DNA from: Lingula anatina
Lineage: Eukaryota; Brachiopoda; Lingulata; Lingulida; Lingulidae
NCBI RefSeq assembly: GCF_001039355.2
Contig: NW_019776057.1
Span: 675,299 to 739,298, forward strand
Direction: 5' to 3'
DNA: 64,000 bases
The notes under the pieces are model-generated. The model worked only from the letters and a program-made list of their open reading frames with translations. It was not told the origin of the DNA and ran no database searches. Shown here one piece after another: positions 13,782-26,432 of the stretch (its first letter is position 1; every line of letters begins with the position of its first letter). Position numbers and translations under genes: made by a program.

Positions 13782-16700
13782 ATGCATTGGAAATATAAAA
13801 ATATTAGATGTTTAGTATCTGAAAAACATTGCTTTGGATTACCAGTATGTAATAAATACAGCTTGAAAATGCCAAGTCTAGGCTTTATTTTTGAATGGAG
13901 GCAATTTATTACATAGTATGCTCAAAATATCCTATGTAATGAATTGGTGCACTTTGAAGGAGAGGAGAAATGTGGAGATGTTTAGGTTTTCACCTGAAAC
14001 ACACATCTTCTCATTTATTGTTGGGTCATGTTCTTCTAAGTACCAATGTGGCACTGGAAGGAATTTTTCAGCCCAAATCTTGAAGCTTTTATCGACAAAA
14101 GTGCAAACGTGCAATTCTGACTTGAAAATTGGAGATAGAGCACCAGTATCGTTTAAGGAAACTTTTTTACACTGGGAGTTTCAATATGACTGCAGGCCAT
14201 CTGTGGGACTATTTATTTCCTAGAAAGTCCCTGGGTTCTAACTTCTTAAAACTCATTTGTGACTAATGAATCACATTGTATATACATTTTTTTAAAATAT
14301 GTCTTTTACTCTAAAGAATCGAAATGTGTTGCCCAATTCCTCGGGCAAGTTAATAACAATCTAAACAGGTGAATGAAATTATATGCTGCTTTTTTCATGA
14401 CTCTATAATTGACCCTGTTATTTTTGGCATCTTTGAATTGTGTATATTTGTATTAGGTTTGTTTTTTTATTGAAAGATCGGGGGGGGGGGATCAACTTAA
14501 AAGCAAAGAAAGTCATTCTTTGAAAATCAAAATAAGTATGAATGAAACCCACAGTATGGCTTGAGCATTTATACTTTTTTTAAGATCAGGAAAATAATGT
14601 GATGTTAACATTGCCTTAAGATTGTGATAGAAAGTTATTGAAAGCATTTTTGATATGCATTTCATAGAGAACTATGCCTCACAATTTTCCTGCTTTACTT
14701 TAAATCATTAAGATGGCATTGCCTGAACCCAGAAGACAGAACAAGGCAAGAGAGTTTGTCAAGGGCACTAAACTGCATTTAACCATCACTGCTGCACAGA
14801 TTGTTCATCAGCATTTGTTCTGTTTTTGTCTTACAGATAGCATGCAATGTCTTCAGGACATTGCCTCCCACAGACCCAGAGTTTGACCCCGAGGAAGATG
14901 ACCCATCGTTAGAGGTGTCATGGCCACACCTACAGGTACACTGGCCCCGCCATGCTACCTCTGTCGTAGCTCACACTTAGGTGTACTCTTCCCCCATATT
15001 AGTTGTGTTCTTTAGTAGCACCCTTTGCTGGTCTGTCTTTTCCAGATTGCATGCAATATATTCAGGACGCTGCCCCCAAGTGATAATCCCTCTGATTTTG
15101 ACCCCGAGGAGGATGACCCTACTCTCGAAGCATCATGGCCTCATCTACAGGTACAGAGTATTTCAAAATCTTGGTAGCACCCAAAGAAATTGAAGGATGA
15201 AGTCAAAAAGGATTGATTAATGAATACTTATCAAGGGTTACTGCTTTATGGTGTCAGTGGTTACATAGCTTTACTCCGTGATCATTTAGTGGTGAAGTAC
15301 ATAAAACATGCATGAAGTAAACATCTGTTCAAGCTATTGCTTGTGCATCTTTATGTTGTTCTCATGAATGCATATGTATATATATATATATATAAAATTT
15401 TGACAGAGTATTATCTCTAAGTGGAATGAATTCTGCCTGGGATTCTGCTTGATGTCTGCAAGTCTGTCTTGCTTTTTATGTATTTTACTTTAGTTGACTG
15501 CTTCTACCACTGATTATGCAGTACTATATGATCATTTACATATTGTAGAATGTGCCTTCTTGTACAATTTACTTTTGGTGCTGGGTGCCTTATTTTGAAA
15601 TCCTCTGTAAACCTATCCTTTGCATTTCACTGTTTATATCCTTGTCACCTGTTTGGCTTATATTTGAAAAAAATCGTGATTTTTGAAGAATGTGTGGGTC
15701 ATCTAAAAAAACAGGGGATGTGATACTTGGGTGCATCTAATTCTTTTGATTTTTACATCTAATGCTATACTATTTTGCTGTGCTTGTACTAGTGTGTGAT
15801 TGTTTTTCCCTTTTTTTTTTCAGTACAAACAAAAAAAAATTAAGATGAGCTAACACTTTTTTGTTCACTTTGCCATTCATTTGTTATGTAATTTCCTAGG
15901 CTGAAAAAACTGATATAGTTTGCTTAAAAAAATGATACTGGTGAGTGTGCAGTCTTTTGTGTGGGATCCCAGATGGTTGTAAGATATGCTGCCATTGTAA
16001 CAAATAAGATTTCCTCCATTTCCTCCTCATTAAAACATGATTAAGATTGACTTAGAAGTTGACTTTTTTCTTTAATTTTAATTTAATTTGTGCATATGTG
16101 ACTTAAAATGTGATTTGAGAAATGAGCAGTAAATTAAAAACTAGTAATGGAGTGTGTTTGAGCAGAGTAATAGAACATGTCTTAAACTGCATGCTTTGAC
16201 TAAATTCATCTGCGACTGTAAAATTCATAAATAAACTAGTGCATTATTGCATAGGAATGTGGAGTTAAAGACTGAAAGAAAGTGCCTAATATGATTGCGG
16301 CTGATAATATTGTTAATGCATGATTCTCAGTGGTGTGCTGAAGTGTGGAATATTATGTTAAATTTTAATGTCTTATCTAACATCTTTGCAATGTAGTGTC
16401 TTGTAGAGCTTATTACAAGGCTGAATTTGATGATCATGATAAGCTTGATTATTATGCATAACATATAACCTCCTCTTTTCTGAGTTCATTTAATGAAAGT
16501 GACCCACTATATCTATAATATTTTTGTTGAATTAAAGAAGAGATAGAATTCCTGTTGAACATTCTATTTGTTTTGATTGTAATCTTCTCATTTCTCCAGT
16601 TTGTGTATGAGTTTTTCCTCCGGTTCTTGGAATCACCAGATTTCCAACCCAGCTTGGCCAAGAAATATATTGACCAAAAGTTTGTCCTGCAGGTAAGGAT

Positions 16701-19700
16701 AATTACTTTGCATTAATTAGTGCAAGTCAATCATAGAGTTAACAGCTTGTATGACCCCAGGCCTTGTAATGTGAGTTCACTCAGCTGAGGTTAATGATGG
16801 GACTGCACCAGTCCTCAATTGGAGTTAATGCATTATGATAGCAAACTCATCTCCCCAACTAGTAACAGTAATAAGTAAACTAAATGACATAGAGGCCCGT
16901 AGGAGCTTGCTTTTTTATATTTTATTTATTATAATAATTATTATTGTTTTTATTTATTTATTTATTTTAGATAACAAGCTCCTCTTAAAATAGTTAAAGT
17001 TGAATTTGTTTGCTATAATACCCCAAACAGGCAAATGTGAGATGGACAGGTCATTTTAATCAATTAGAAGGATAATTAAACTATTTTTATCTGTTGATAG
17101 ATGAAAGGGGAATTATCATGATATACATGAATGATGGAGCAATTTTTTAGACCCAGATTTTCCTAAATGATTCTAAAAATCCTGATCTGTAAAAACCAGT
17201 CCGTCATTTAGATAAGACTTTTGTTATGTTCATTAATGTGTCTTTGTAATATTTAGTCTCTATGAACCAGGAACCCTGGCCTCAGAGAAAATGTAGCAGC
17301 TAGACTTGTAGGTGACTTGCAGATACAATAATTTTAAATAAATTAAGTGAAATTTGACCCCAAGTGGGCAGTGAAGGTCTTGAAGAATCACAAGTCAAAA
17401 CAGTCCAAGCTAGATCTTCATGGATTTGAGTTTGATTCAGGTATTTGATCAATAACCCTGCAATCCAAATGAGGAGGAAGAAACCAAATGAAATGAGATA
17501 TGAATTTGATGCATAAGGGGTGGATACAAAAATAAGTTGTGTCCTGACATTCAATTTTTTTCTCCAAAACTTAATGCTTTAATGAATATAATCAGATACT
17601 ACTTACTGCGTCACAGGTTTTTTTCCTTGTCTGTTAAATTCCAAGCCCAGGAGAATTAAATGGCATGACCTTCAGTGTACAAATCATAGTTACAAAAACA
17701 CATAACCACAATTGAAGTGTCTTAAAGGTTCTTCGCTTCTTGGCCATTGCAGCTTCTCTGTTGACAAAATGTACTGTCCAGTATCTTTTAGGTTAGTTTG
17801 CAGAATTCCAGAATGTAGTAAGAAATATTAAAGATGTACTATTTTGAATTTCAGCTTCTAGAATTGTTTGACAGTGAGGACCCTAGAGAAAGGGAATTTC
17901 TCAAGACAGTCTTGCATCGGATATATGGTAAATTCTTAGGTCTCCGAGCTTTCATTAGGAAACAAATCAACAATTTTTTTCTGAGGTAAGTTGTTTTAGT
18001 AATCAATAGAAATATAACACTTTATTATGTTGTTTTAGCCTAGTAGGTGTATAAAATAAAGAAATCAGATTTTTCAGCGTAATGAGGAGACCTCTTTGAT
18101 TGAACATTTGGAAATTCATTTATTTTATTTATATATATTTATCTTTGAGGCATTGTTTTCCAAATTTAAGTGATACATATGCATATTGCTTTTGTACACA
18201 ATTCGTGTAAGTATTGAAATATCCTTCAGGATTCAGTGTAATCCGATATACTCTGTTTCCCATCTTGTTATACATCATTATGGCTGCCCAGATGCATAAC
18301 AAATCTGATTGATACAAGCAAAGTATTAGATTCGTTGACTCTCTAGTAATCAAATTTTACACTATTTCTTTTAGACCTGAATGCCATTACCCAGAAAATG
18401 ACTTTATAAATGTCAAATCCTTTGGGGCTGTGTTATAAAGTATACTGAAGGGGGTTTTAGAAAATCAGCTTCAGATATGCCTTCATTGTGTCTGATTCTT
18501 ACCACTCTTTGTAAATAACTATCTTGACACCTGTGAACCTCAGTATATTAACTGAAGAAACATGAAGACTATATTGGATAAGGCATTTCTGTTTATGTCT
18601 TTTTTTTTTTTTCATTCCATGTTTAATTACCACTAGCATGAAATGAAAGCTCATTAAATGCAAAAATATCAGTCCCTCCTGAGGGTTGTTTTGTGTTCTA
18701 GCATACAGATCTGAGCATGTCAGTAATGATATGTTTTTGCAGCATGGAACAAATTTTTAGGTTTAAAGTGCAAGCTTTGATGCTATCTCACAGGAAGGAT
18801 AGTTGGAGCAGGAATTTCCAGGAAGCTCGACATTGCTTTATGAATACATAGATGTGTTTGTGTAGTTCGTTTCTTCTGGTAATTGGAGGCCGTTGCAGAA
18901 CATTACCTCTGTTTTGATAAGGGTCTCATGTTCAATAGCCATTGCAAGGTTGATGATTTAATGTCCTTTGTTTATTTCTAGGTTCATTTATGAGACAGAA
19001 TCCTTCAATGGTGTTGGAGAATTATTAGAGATTCTTGGCAGGTAAGAATTATTAAATAATGATCTACTGAAGCAGGTGCGCATTTGCTTATGATGATATT
19101 TATAATCTATAGAAATTGTTGTCCTTACATAGACATTGAATGAAAGATTGTTCAAAATGTATGTTTATGTCTGTGAAATTTTATTTTATTTTCTTATCTA
19201 TTAATGTACATGTTCATTTTTTTTTTCAACACTGGTAAACATGTAACAAATGATGAAGATATTATGCAAGGTTCAGTGATCTTACATTCAATTTTCTTTT
19301 TGCAGCATAATCAATGGATTTGCATTACCATTGAAAGTAGAACATAAACAGTTCTTAACAAAGGTCCTAATTCCACTCCACAAAGCCAAATCCCTTAGTC
19401 TCTATCATGCACAGGTGAGGTAGATTCCTGGCACTTCAAATTAAATTTGTGTCCTTACAGTAATTTTATACTTCTTTTGGGAAAAGGAAGCATGAGTGTC
19501 CTCAAAAGTTCAAACCATATTTATGTTATTAATTTTGTTTATCTTGTTAAACCAATTTGTATTTCCTTGAAAATTGACGAACATATTTATGATATGTTGC
19601 AATCTTATTCCACTTATGCATTTAGCAATACCTCTTTATAAAAAAAGTTTTAGCAACTATCCCTGGAGTTTTGTATGCTGTTTGTTAGACATTACCCATT

Positions 19701-20791
19701 CTTATTACTGTTTTTTTATTATTTGCATTCCAGCTAGCTTACTGTGTTGTACAGTTTCTAGAAAAGGATGCAACACTCACAGAACCAGTAAGTAGATCTG
19801 TCATAAATATTCATGTTTCAACAGTAATGAGATCATCATTTTGACTTAATTGTTACCTTGGAGGCCCTTCTGATCGAAGCGGGGCTTCAGTAATTCAGGT
19901 TCAGGAAAAAAATACTTAACTGTGATTGATATCCTCATTCTGAAACATTATCAATCTGAAGTATTAAATTAACCATGCATTTTGGGAGAAAACTCAATCC
20001 TAAATATAAAATATGAAAGTAAAATCAATTCAAGCAGGATGGTTTATTTTAACATGTTATTTCTTTGATGAATTTTTAGGTTGTCAGAGGATTGCTTAAA
20101 TTTTGGCCGAAGACATGTAGCCAGAAAGAAGTAAGTGATTGTTATTTGAAGATAAAATAAACTTGATGATTGATAGCATGATTGATTATAGATTGGAGAA
20201 AATAATGGTTGCTGAAAAAATATTAATGCTGATTTAAGTAGGTAAAGATGGAGTTTTCTATTGTTGAAACATTAGGTGAGCTATCTTTTGTGTAAAATAA
20301 TGATACATAAATTAACTAAAGTAGAAACCATCAAAAATTTTTTATCTTGTCATTTTATGGTAATCTTAAATTAGTTGATAATGGTGTATATTTTTGTGAA
20401 AGTTACATTTAAATGTGCATTTTATGTAATTTTTTTTAACCACTAGGTGATGTTTCTTGGAGAAATTGAAGAGATACTGGACGTCATTGAACCTACTCAG
20501 TTTCAGAAAATTCAGGAACCTCTGTTCAAACAGATTGCAAGATGTGTGTCCAGTCCACATTTTCAGGTACAGCTAAAATAGAAGTAAAACAATAGATGCT
20601 CAATTTTGAATCTTCCCTCTGGAAATGATACTAATGAAGAACTGCTAAAATAGACAAGTTTGTCAAGCCCACATTCTTTTTTATCATTATGTGACTGTAT
20701 AGTTTTGCAAGTGCATAATATTTGTAACATTTGAATAATATCTGAAAGCTTAGGAAGCTACCCCCCCCCCCCCCAGACACACACACACAAA

Positions 20792-20822
<31 letters not shown>

Positions 20823-21554
20823 AAAAGCTAGGAAGCTTATTATGTACAATGCATCTTATTTGTAACCCTACACAATTTAGCCTACTGTCAATATAAGTTT
20901 TATCTCTTTTTCTAGGTGGCAGAGAGAGCACTGTACTACTGGAATAATGAATACTTAATGAGCCTGATAGAGGAGAATTCCAACATTATCATGCCTATTA
21001 TGTTTCCTGCACTGTACCGGATTTCCAAAGAACATTGGAACCAAACCATAGTGGCACTGGTCTACAATGTCCTTAAAACATTCATGGAGATGAATGGGAA
21101 ACTGTTTGATGAACTCACATCAAATTACAAAGCAGACAGGCAAAAGTAAGCATATTTTTGTGTCCTTGTCAAAGAGTTTTCTGGATGATTTCAATGTATG
21201 CTTGGGGAAGTTGGGTGAAATTAATTTGTGTTGGCCTTTGTCTCTCCTGATGACTTGTTGCATCTCACATTTTTGGACTGAAAGTGTAAGCAGATGGCTG
21301 CCTCAGTTTAGTTTTTGCTTATATAAGATATTATTATTTCGAATCACTTCCATGAATCTTGATGTTCTGATCTTCTTGCATAAACATTATATAGGTGATG
21401 TAATGTCCCTTTTTAGTGCTTTTTTATTATTTATTATTATTTAGCATTTACTTTGATATTTTTCAGAGAAAAGAAAAAAGAGAAAGAAAGAGAAGAGCTG
21501 TGGAAGAAACTAGAGAAACTAGAACTCAAAGACAAAGCCAAGCTTGCCAGCTGA
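1357..21554 (+). CDS. PPP2R5E: PP2A regulatory subunit B56 (B', PPP2R5 epsilon-like), 12 exons
   Basis: This is a B56-type regulatory subunit that selects substrates for protein phosphatase 2A. Exons are 1357-1495, 12187-12383, 14837-14935 or 15046-15150, 16600-16692, 17855-17985, 18982-19041, 19306-19414, 19734-19787, 20080-20130, 20447-20566, 20916-21145 and 21467-21554. All joins keep frame and all donors are GT. The product is 456 or 458 residues, close to human PPP2R5E (467). The N-terminus has the basic, serine-rich [14 protein letters not shown] stretch of this subtype. The helix that forms the LxxIxE-motif pocket, [17 protein letters not shown], is intact, as are [31 protein letters not shown] and the charged C-terminal tail [15 protein letters not shown]. 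The start is the ATG in AGCACAATGTC, where homology begins. Among paralogues the best match is epsilon; alpha or beta type is less likely. The two exon-3 versions are described separately. Confidence 0.96.
1496..12186 (+). other. Intron 1 of the PPP2R5 gene, 10.7 kb
   Basis: This intron separates the N-terminal exon (donor AAAAG|GTATG) from exon 2 (acceptor TTTCAG|AT). I find no second gene in it. It holds scattered short frames, A/T runs (for example 5224-5239 and 12130-12148) and small direct repeats such as GCAATGGTTAACGCC twice near 6650-6685. A first intron this long is a common place for enhancers, but nothing here proves one. Confidence 0.7.
13734..13778. repeat. (CA)n microsatellite in a PPP2R5 intron
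   Basis: About 22 CA units lie in the intron between exon 2 and exon 3a. Frames through it are histidine-threonine repeats only. Confidence 0.95.
14837..14935 (+). other. PPP2R5E: PPP2R5 alternative exon 3a (33 codons)
   Basis: The exon has a TTACAG acceptor and a CAG|GTACAC donor and is phase 0 at both ends. It encodes [14 protein letters not shown] followed by [19 protein letters not shown]. Human B56 genes have one exon segment here, ending [17 protein letters not shown]. Only one copy fits the family length, so this and the exon at 15046-15150 are alternatives. The segment is an acidic loop and helix in the N-terminal HEAT-like region. Confidence 0.9.
15046..15150 (+). other. PPP2R5E: PPP2R5 alternative exon 3b (35 codons)
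   Basis: This is a tandem homologue of exon 3a, 110 nt downstream, with a TTTTCCAG acceptor and a CAG|GTACAG donor, phase 0 at both ends. It encodes [18 protein letters not shown] followed by [17 protein letters not shown]. It is closer than 3a to the usual B56 sequence, which suggests it is the ancestral or default version. The two differ by I/V, S/T and A/V changes and by two residues in the loop before the acidic stretch. Confidence 0.92.
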
Positions 21555-22616
21555 ATGGACATGTTATCAATATAAGGAGAAACTGTGCTGATTTGTGATT
21601 GCTGACAAGACACTATACACACACATATATATAAACACACTCAAACATGTTAACTGTAATCATTAATGAGGAAAAACCAGTCATACATTCATGTGCACAG
21701 ACAGTTTCTGCTGGATTACTTTGCACTGTCTGTGTTTATCACTGTTGAAAAGACCTGGTATGTCCAATTTGATGATAGCTTCACCATATGACGGATGTTA
21801 AACTTGAGCACTAGTAACTAATATATATATATAAATGCATAGAGATTGCTTAGGGATCAATTGTTCCTAGTCTGCAGGAATGTGGTATGATTTTTTAACC
21901 AACTTCAGTGTCATAAATGAGTGGTTATGGTGAACCCATGGCATCTTTTCAAAATTGAAAGAGAAAAACATACACCAAGCTTTTTTTCAGAGCCTACATC
22001 CGGTTCATTTTTGAATACATATATCTTTATAAATATATATATATACACACATATGTATGATGGGCAACATTGCCCAGGAGCTGTGGAAGTGTCACCTCAC
22101 TATGGCAGTTGCTCAAGGTTTCACGATGTAACAAATATAAATGTTGTGTGTTATCCACATGCAAGTGTGATCAGTGCCACTTGTGGAAGCTTTTTTTTTC
22201 TCTGTAAAAAAAAGAAAGAAAAAAACAACAAAGAAAAAAAACATTGTGTGATTAGTTTGTATACTCCAAAACCAGTGTCTTAAGTTGAATCTCTGAACTA
22301 TCATGCAATGTGCTGATTCTATTTATGCTACATAAAAAGGTCAGTCACCCACTTTTTATTTTTCATTGCAAAAAATGATGGCTAATACAAATGTTAGCTT
22401 AAATGTCACAACTTTGCATGAAAATAAATGAAATAGTTACATGTTAGGTGGATTTTAACTTGTAATACAGGAATATGTATGGTTATGCAGGAAAATATTG
22501 CATTGATTTTGTTATACGCAACAAAATGAACATCTCGTGATAACAGTGAATGTACACGTACATGGAGCCTACTTCAGGATCTTAAAGATTAACTGTTGTG
22601 CTCAATGCTTAATTGT

Positions 22617-22622
22617 AATAAA
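22617..22622 (+). terminator. Candidate poly(A) signal AATAAA of PPP2R5
   Basis: A canonical hexamer lies 1.06 kb after the stop codon; another copy is at 22423-22428. Which one is used is unknown. Confidence 0.4.
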
Positions 22623-22705
22623 TAATGAAGGTTTGATGTTAATGTTATTTACACTCAGTTTGAGGGTGTAAAGCCAATATACACCATATTTTATCAGAGG
22701 GCGAA

Positions 22706-22752
22706 CATAACATGGAAGCCCTGACCNTGAACACAACATGGAAGCCCTGACC
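22706..22752. repeat. Short direct duplication around an ambiguous base
   Basis: The string AACATGGAAGCCCTGACC occurs twice, either side of an N at 22727. This pattern is typical of a gap-closure or consensus artefact, although a genuine tandem duplication is possible. Confidence 0.7.
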
Positions 22753-24752
22753 TATTTCGGTCAAATAACTGAAAATGGTGACATTTAATGGAAAAGTTTT
22801 TTGTTGTGATTATTGATTAACATGTCACACTGCTATCTTAGCAAAGTAGTAAGTGAAGGAAAAGCCAATAAAATCAATAACCCGAATATGTAATTAAAAG
22901 GAAATATTATGTTCTACAGCTTTTTGCTATACTGACCTCGGAGAAGCAGTATCTGTTTCTCTTTGCTTTGACTGTTGTACTTTTACTATCCCAGCTCCTG
23001 CTGATGTGAACAGCATCTCATTAGGTAGCTGTTGTTTGGGCTTGTGTGTATCTTGTGATGTTACCTATACTTCTTAACTGTACTGTACAGAACTAGACCA
23101 CCACTAGACCAGACAGGACAGGAGATATATATAATGGAGCAGTTGACAATGGAGACTGCCGGAGTGATTTGATAAGAAAAAAATAAACGAGGAAAATGGT
23201 GATGAGACAACTTGTAAGAATATTGTAGAAATATGTACATTGCTGCTATTACTGCTGGTGTAAAGCATGTGTATTATTATCATCATTATTATTATTATTA
23301 TTGAACAAAAAAAAGTTGAATCTTACAACATTGTTTTGGAAGTGGGTGTGGAAAAACCACCAGGCTATGGTAAAGTCTCTAAAACTGGCACTTTAATTCG
23401 AGTTATCTTTTTTTTTCTTGAATGTTTTAGAGGGTTTACTGTATACTTGCTGTTGATTAATGCTGTGCACTAGAGTTGGACCCATTTCTATCCATTAGTT
23501 ATGTAAATGCATTGTATCCTATAAGATTATTTTGTATTGTATCATTAAAGTATTGATTAAGACCAAACACTCGACTTCCTAGTTGATTAATTAGAAGGAA
23601 ACTGAGGCCTAAGAAGATACCACTGGTTTGACGGTCAGTTGAATTTCCTTGTGTAAAGCCTTTATTACAGATTTTAAATCAACCAGGTTAAATATTACAT
23701 TTATTGTGGTGTGAAATATAAGGTATTTTTTAAATTTATACTACACAACTTTTTAAACATGGATTTTAGACTAGTTTCAGGAAAGAACTCTATATTTGAA
23801 TACCAAAACTGGTCTAACTTTTAAACCAAAGTGGTGTTTACAATTTCAACTGAACCTACTTTGGGAGTGAATGCCCTTCAAATTCTAAATTTATTGTGAG
23901 AAAACATAGTATTAGTAGAACTGGAAATGCATGACCATCTGTTAAAAGCATAATGCTGTTCCTGATGATTTTAATGTGAATTTGGTTGAACATATGCATA
24001 ATAGATTCTTAATAGTGTCAAAGATCAGCATGAGAGTTAAAATTGTTCTTTAAAATATTGAATCCCAAAATTAACAGTGTATAAATTTACAAGGCATCTG
24101 TAAAATCAGGCTTGATGACAACTGCTCAAGTCGGCTAATTATACGTCTGTAATATTCATAACAAACATCTCCATATAACAGCAGTAACAGTAAGCAGGAT
24201 ATCATTTATTTGATGATATTAAAATTATGTAACAGTTTTAAAAGACATGACTTCTATTCATTTACTTGCACCAAGCATAAGACTAGTTCATCATACAAAA
24301 TAACTCTATTACATGTAATTAAAGCTCATGGGTTGACTTAATAATTCAAGTGATAAAAAAGCACTTGAGCCAAGTTACTAAGACATTGCACTTTACAAAC
24401 AAATTAAATAGTAAATGAGTGATGAACTGCTTCAGTTTTTACTACAAATTTAATCAAGACTAAATGTACACTTAAGCCATAAAAATACTAAGCTGGCTCA
24501 AAGTACATCAGATTACTCCAGAAATTTTATGTGGATAATAATTTAACATGATAATTAATTTTATGAGTTCATTGCCTTAATGCACGCTACATGAACAACT
24601 TTAGAATTCAAAAAGGAAGCAATTTATATATATATATGTACAACATAGCACATTTTTGTGTATGGGCAAAAAGTTTACTCTGTTACAATTTTACGCAGAA
24701 ATTCACAGTTCTTATGACACTTATTTTTGACAATTTCTTTCAAAAAGATGCT

Positions 24753-26378
24753 TCAAAGTTTTGCTGGCACAGTAACTTTATCTTTAGACTGTGAACTGAA
24801 GTTTGGTGTGCTGTTGAATCTTGGATCTGGCACAACAGGGAGTTCAATGTATCTGCCTGAAATATTATATGAACGACTTGAATAACACATATTCTACAGT
24901 TTAGCTCATGAAAATTAATACAGGCCCATAGGACGGTGGATTGAAAAAAAATTGCCCTTTTGACCAAAAAAAGTTCATACTGGGTCTAAGCCATTTCCCC
25001 AAAGTGGTGCCAACTACTGGTAAAGGGGTAAAAAGGTCTACTTTTAAAAAATTGCACCCTCCATCCAAATTGCTGGCCTGTGTAATATCAGCAAGAAATC
25101 TGTTACACATAATTACTTACTTAGGCCCAGGGCCCACAATGCATTATTTATTGTCTTTACTTAAAGCTCAGAACTGAAAAAAAGATATAAGTTGATTTAA
25201 ATAAGAACTGTTCTTAAAGTGTACCCTAATACCATACCTATTTGTTCACTTATGCTGGAAACTGTCACTTGATTGGGTGATACATATGTTTCGCCACTCC
25301 TAAAAATAAGGATTTAATATGGTGACAAACAGTATGGAATGGACATGCAAGAAACACATTCAGAACTGGTATTAGGCAAAAAAAAAAAGCTGTTCTCACA
25401 TGTTTATTTGTATATTACAGTTGTATAAAAATCTCTATAAGTTACATTAAAATCTTCTGCTTTCAAACAATAACAAGATCATCATGGTGTATTACAACCC
25501 CAAACATTTTTTCTTTAATTTTTCCTTTCCATTGTATTGCGAGGCAAAGTGAAAGACCCATTTGTAAAAATACCTCCATTGTAAAAAATACCTTTTATCT
25601 TTGGCCACAGCTCCCATGTGGATCATTGACAACAACCCATTGCCCAGTATATCCAGGTTCATCACCTCATAATGCTTAAGGCTTCCCTCCTGTAGCCACC
25701 TCACAGCCAACTGCTGGGCCTCCTTGCACACCACTTTGGGCTTCTTTGGCAGAGGTTTGCCATTCACATCACACCCCAATGACAGGAGGTGTTTACAGAG
25801 CACCTGAGGATCGTGAATACAATTAATAATTATACTTTTTAACACAAAATTAAACCTGATATAACAATATCCTTTTTTATTGGCAGAGAATGTCTTAATG
25901 TCTATCAAGAAAAACAGTTAATCAAGTTTAACAGCACAATAAACAAAAAAAAATTGAATGTATCAAGTAAAGATTACAATGCAGAGGAAAGTTTGATCTC
26001 ATAAGACTACCCTTTTCTTTGCTGTTGCTTAAACAACTGAATCTCTCTTGATGAGTTCCTGCACCTTATTATTTAATCTGCATTTGATAACCCCAATTTA
26101 ACAAAAAGAAATATATATATATAACAATTTTTTCTTACCCAGTAAGCTAGTAGGAAGGGTTCAAACATAAGACTAAGGAATGTTGTGTATTTATTGGTTG
26201 ACTTCTTGATCTGCACTTGATTGTCCACAATAACTAATCCACCACCATGAGTCAGGTTGAGTAAAGCTTTGTCAAAATCCTGTTGAGGAAACAAATTGGA
26301 TGAAAATAATCTATTAACAGTTCCTAAGTAATTAAAATGATCTATTATTTATACAAAATCCAAAGGCTTCTTCCTTCT

Positions 26379-26432
<54 letters not shown>

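Larger units (their letters stand above)
21555..24752. other. Convergent 3' regions of PPP2R5 (plus) and GNPAT (minus)
   Basis: No coding exon is seen. The PPP2R5 3' untranslated region should begin at 21555. Candidate poly(A) signals on the plus strand are AATAAA at 22423-22428 and 22617-22622. There are short (TA)n, (CA)n and (TTA)n runs. GNPAT transcripts would end on the other strand below 24753. The true cleavage sites cannot be chosen from sequence alone. Confidence 0.6.

Noticed and set aside
13891-14223. 110-codon plus-strand frame between PPP2R5 exons 2 and 3a
   Set aside because: No family motif is seen, and the conserved protein needs no sequence between these exons.
26041-26070. 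Possible extra GNPAT exon between 25803 and 26139
   Set aside because: An AG followed by GTGCAGGAACTCATC looked usable, but it has a poor pyrimidine tract and an early stop, and the flanking exons already join in frame.
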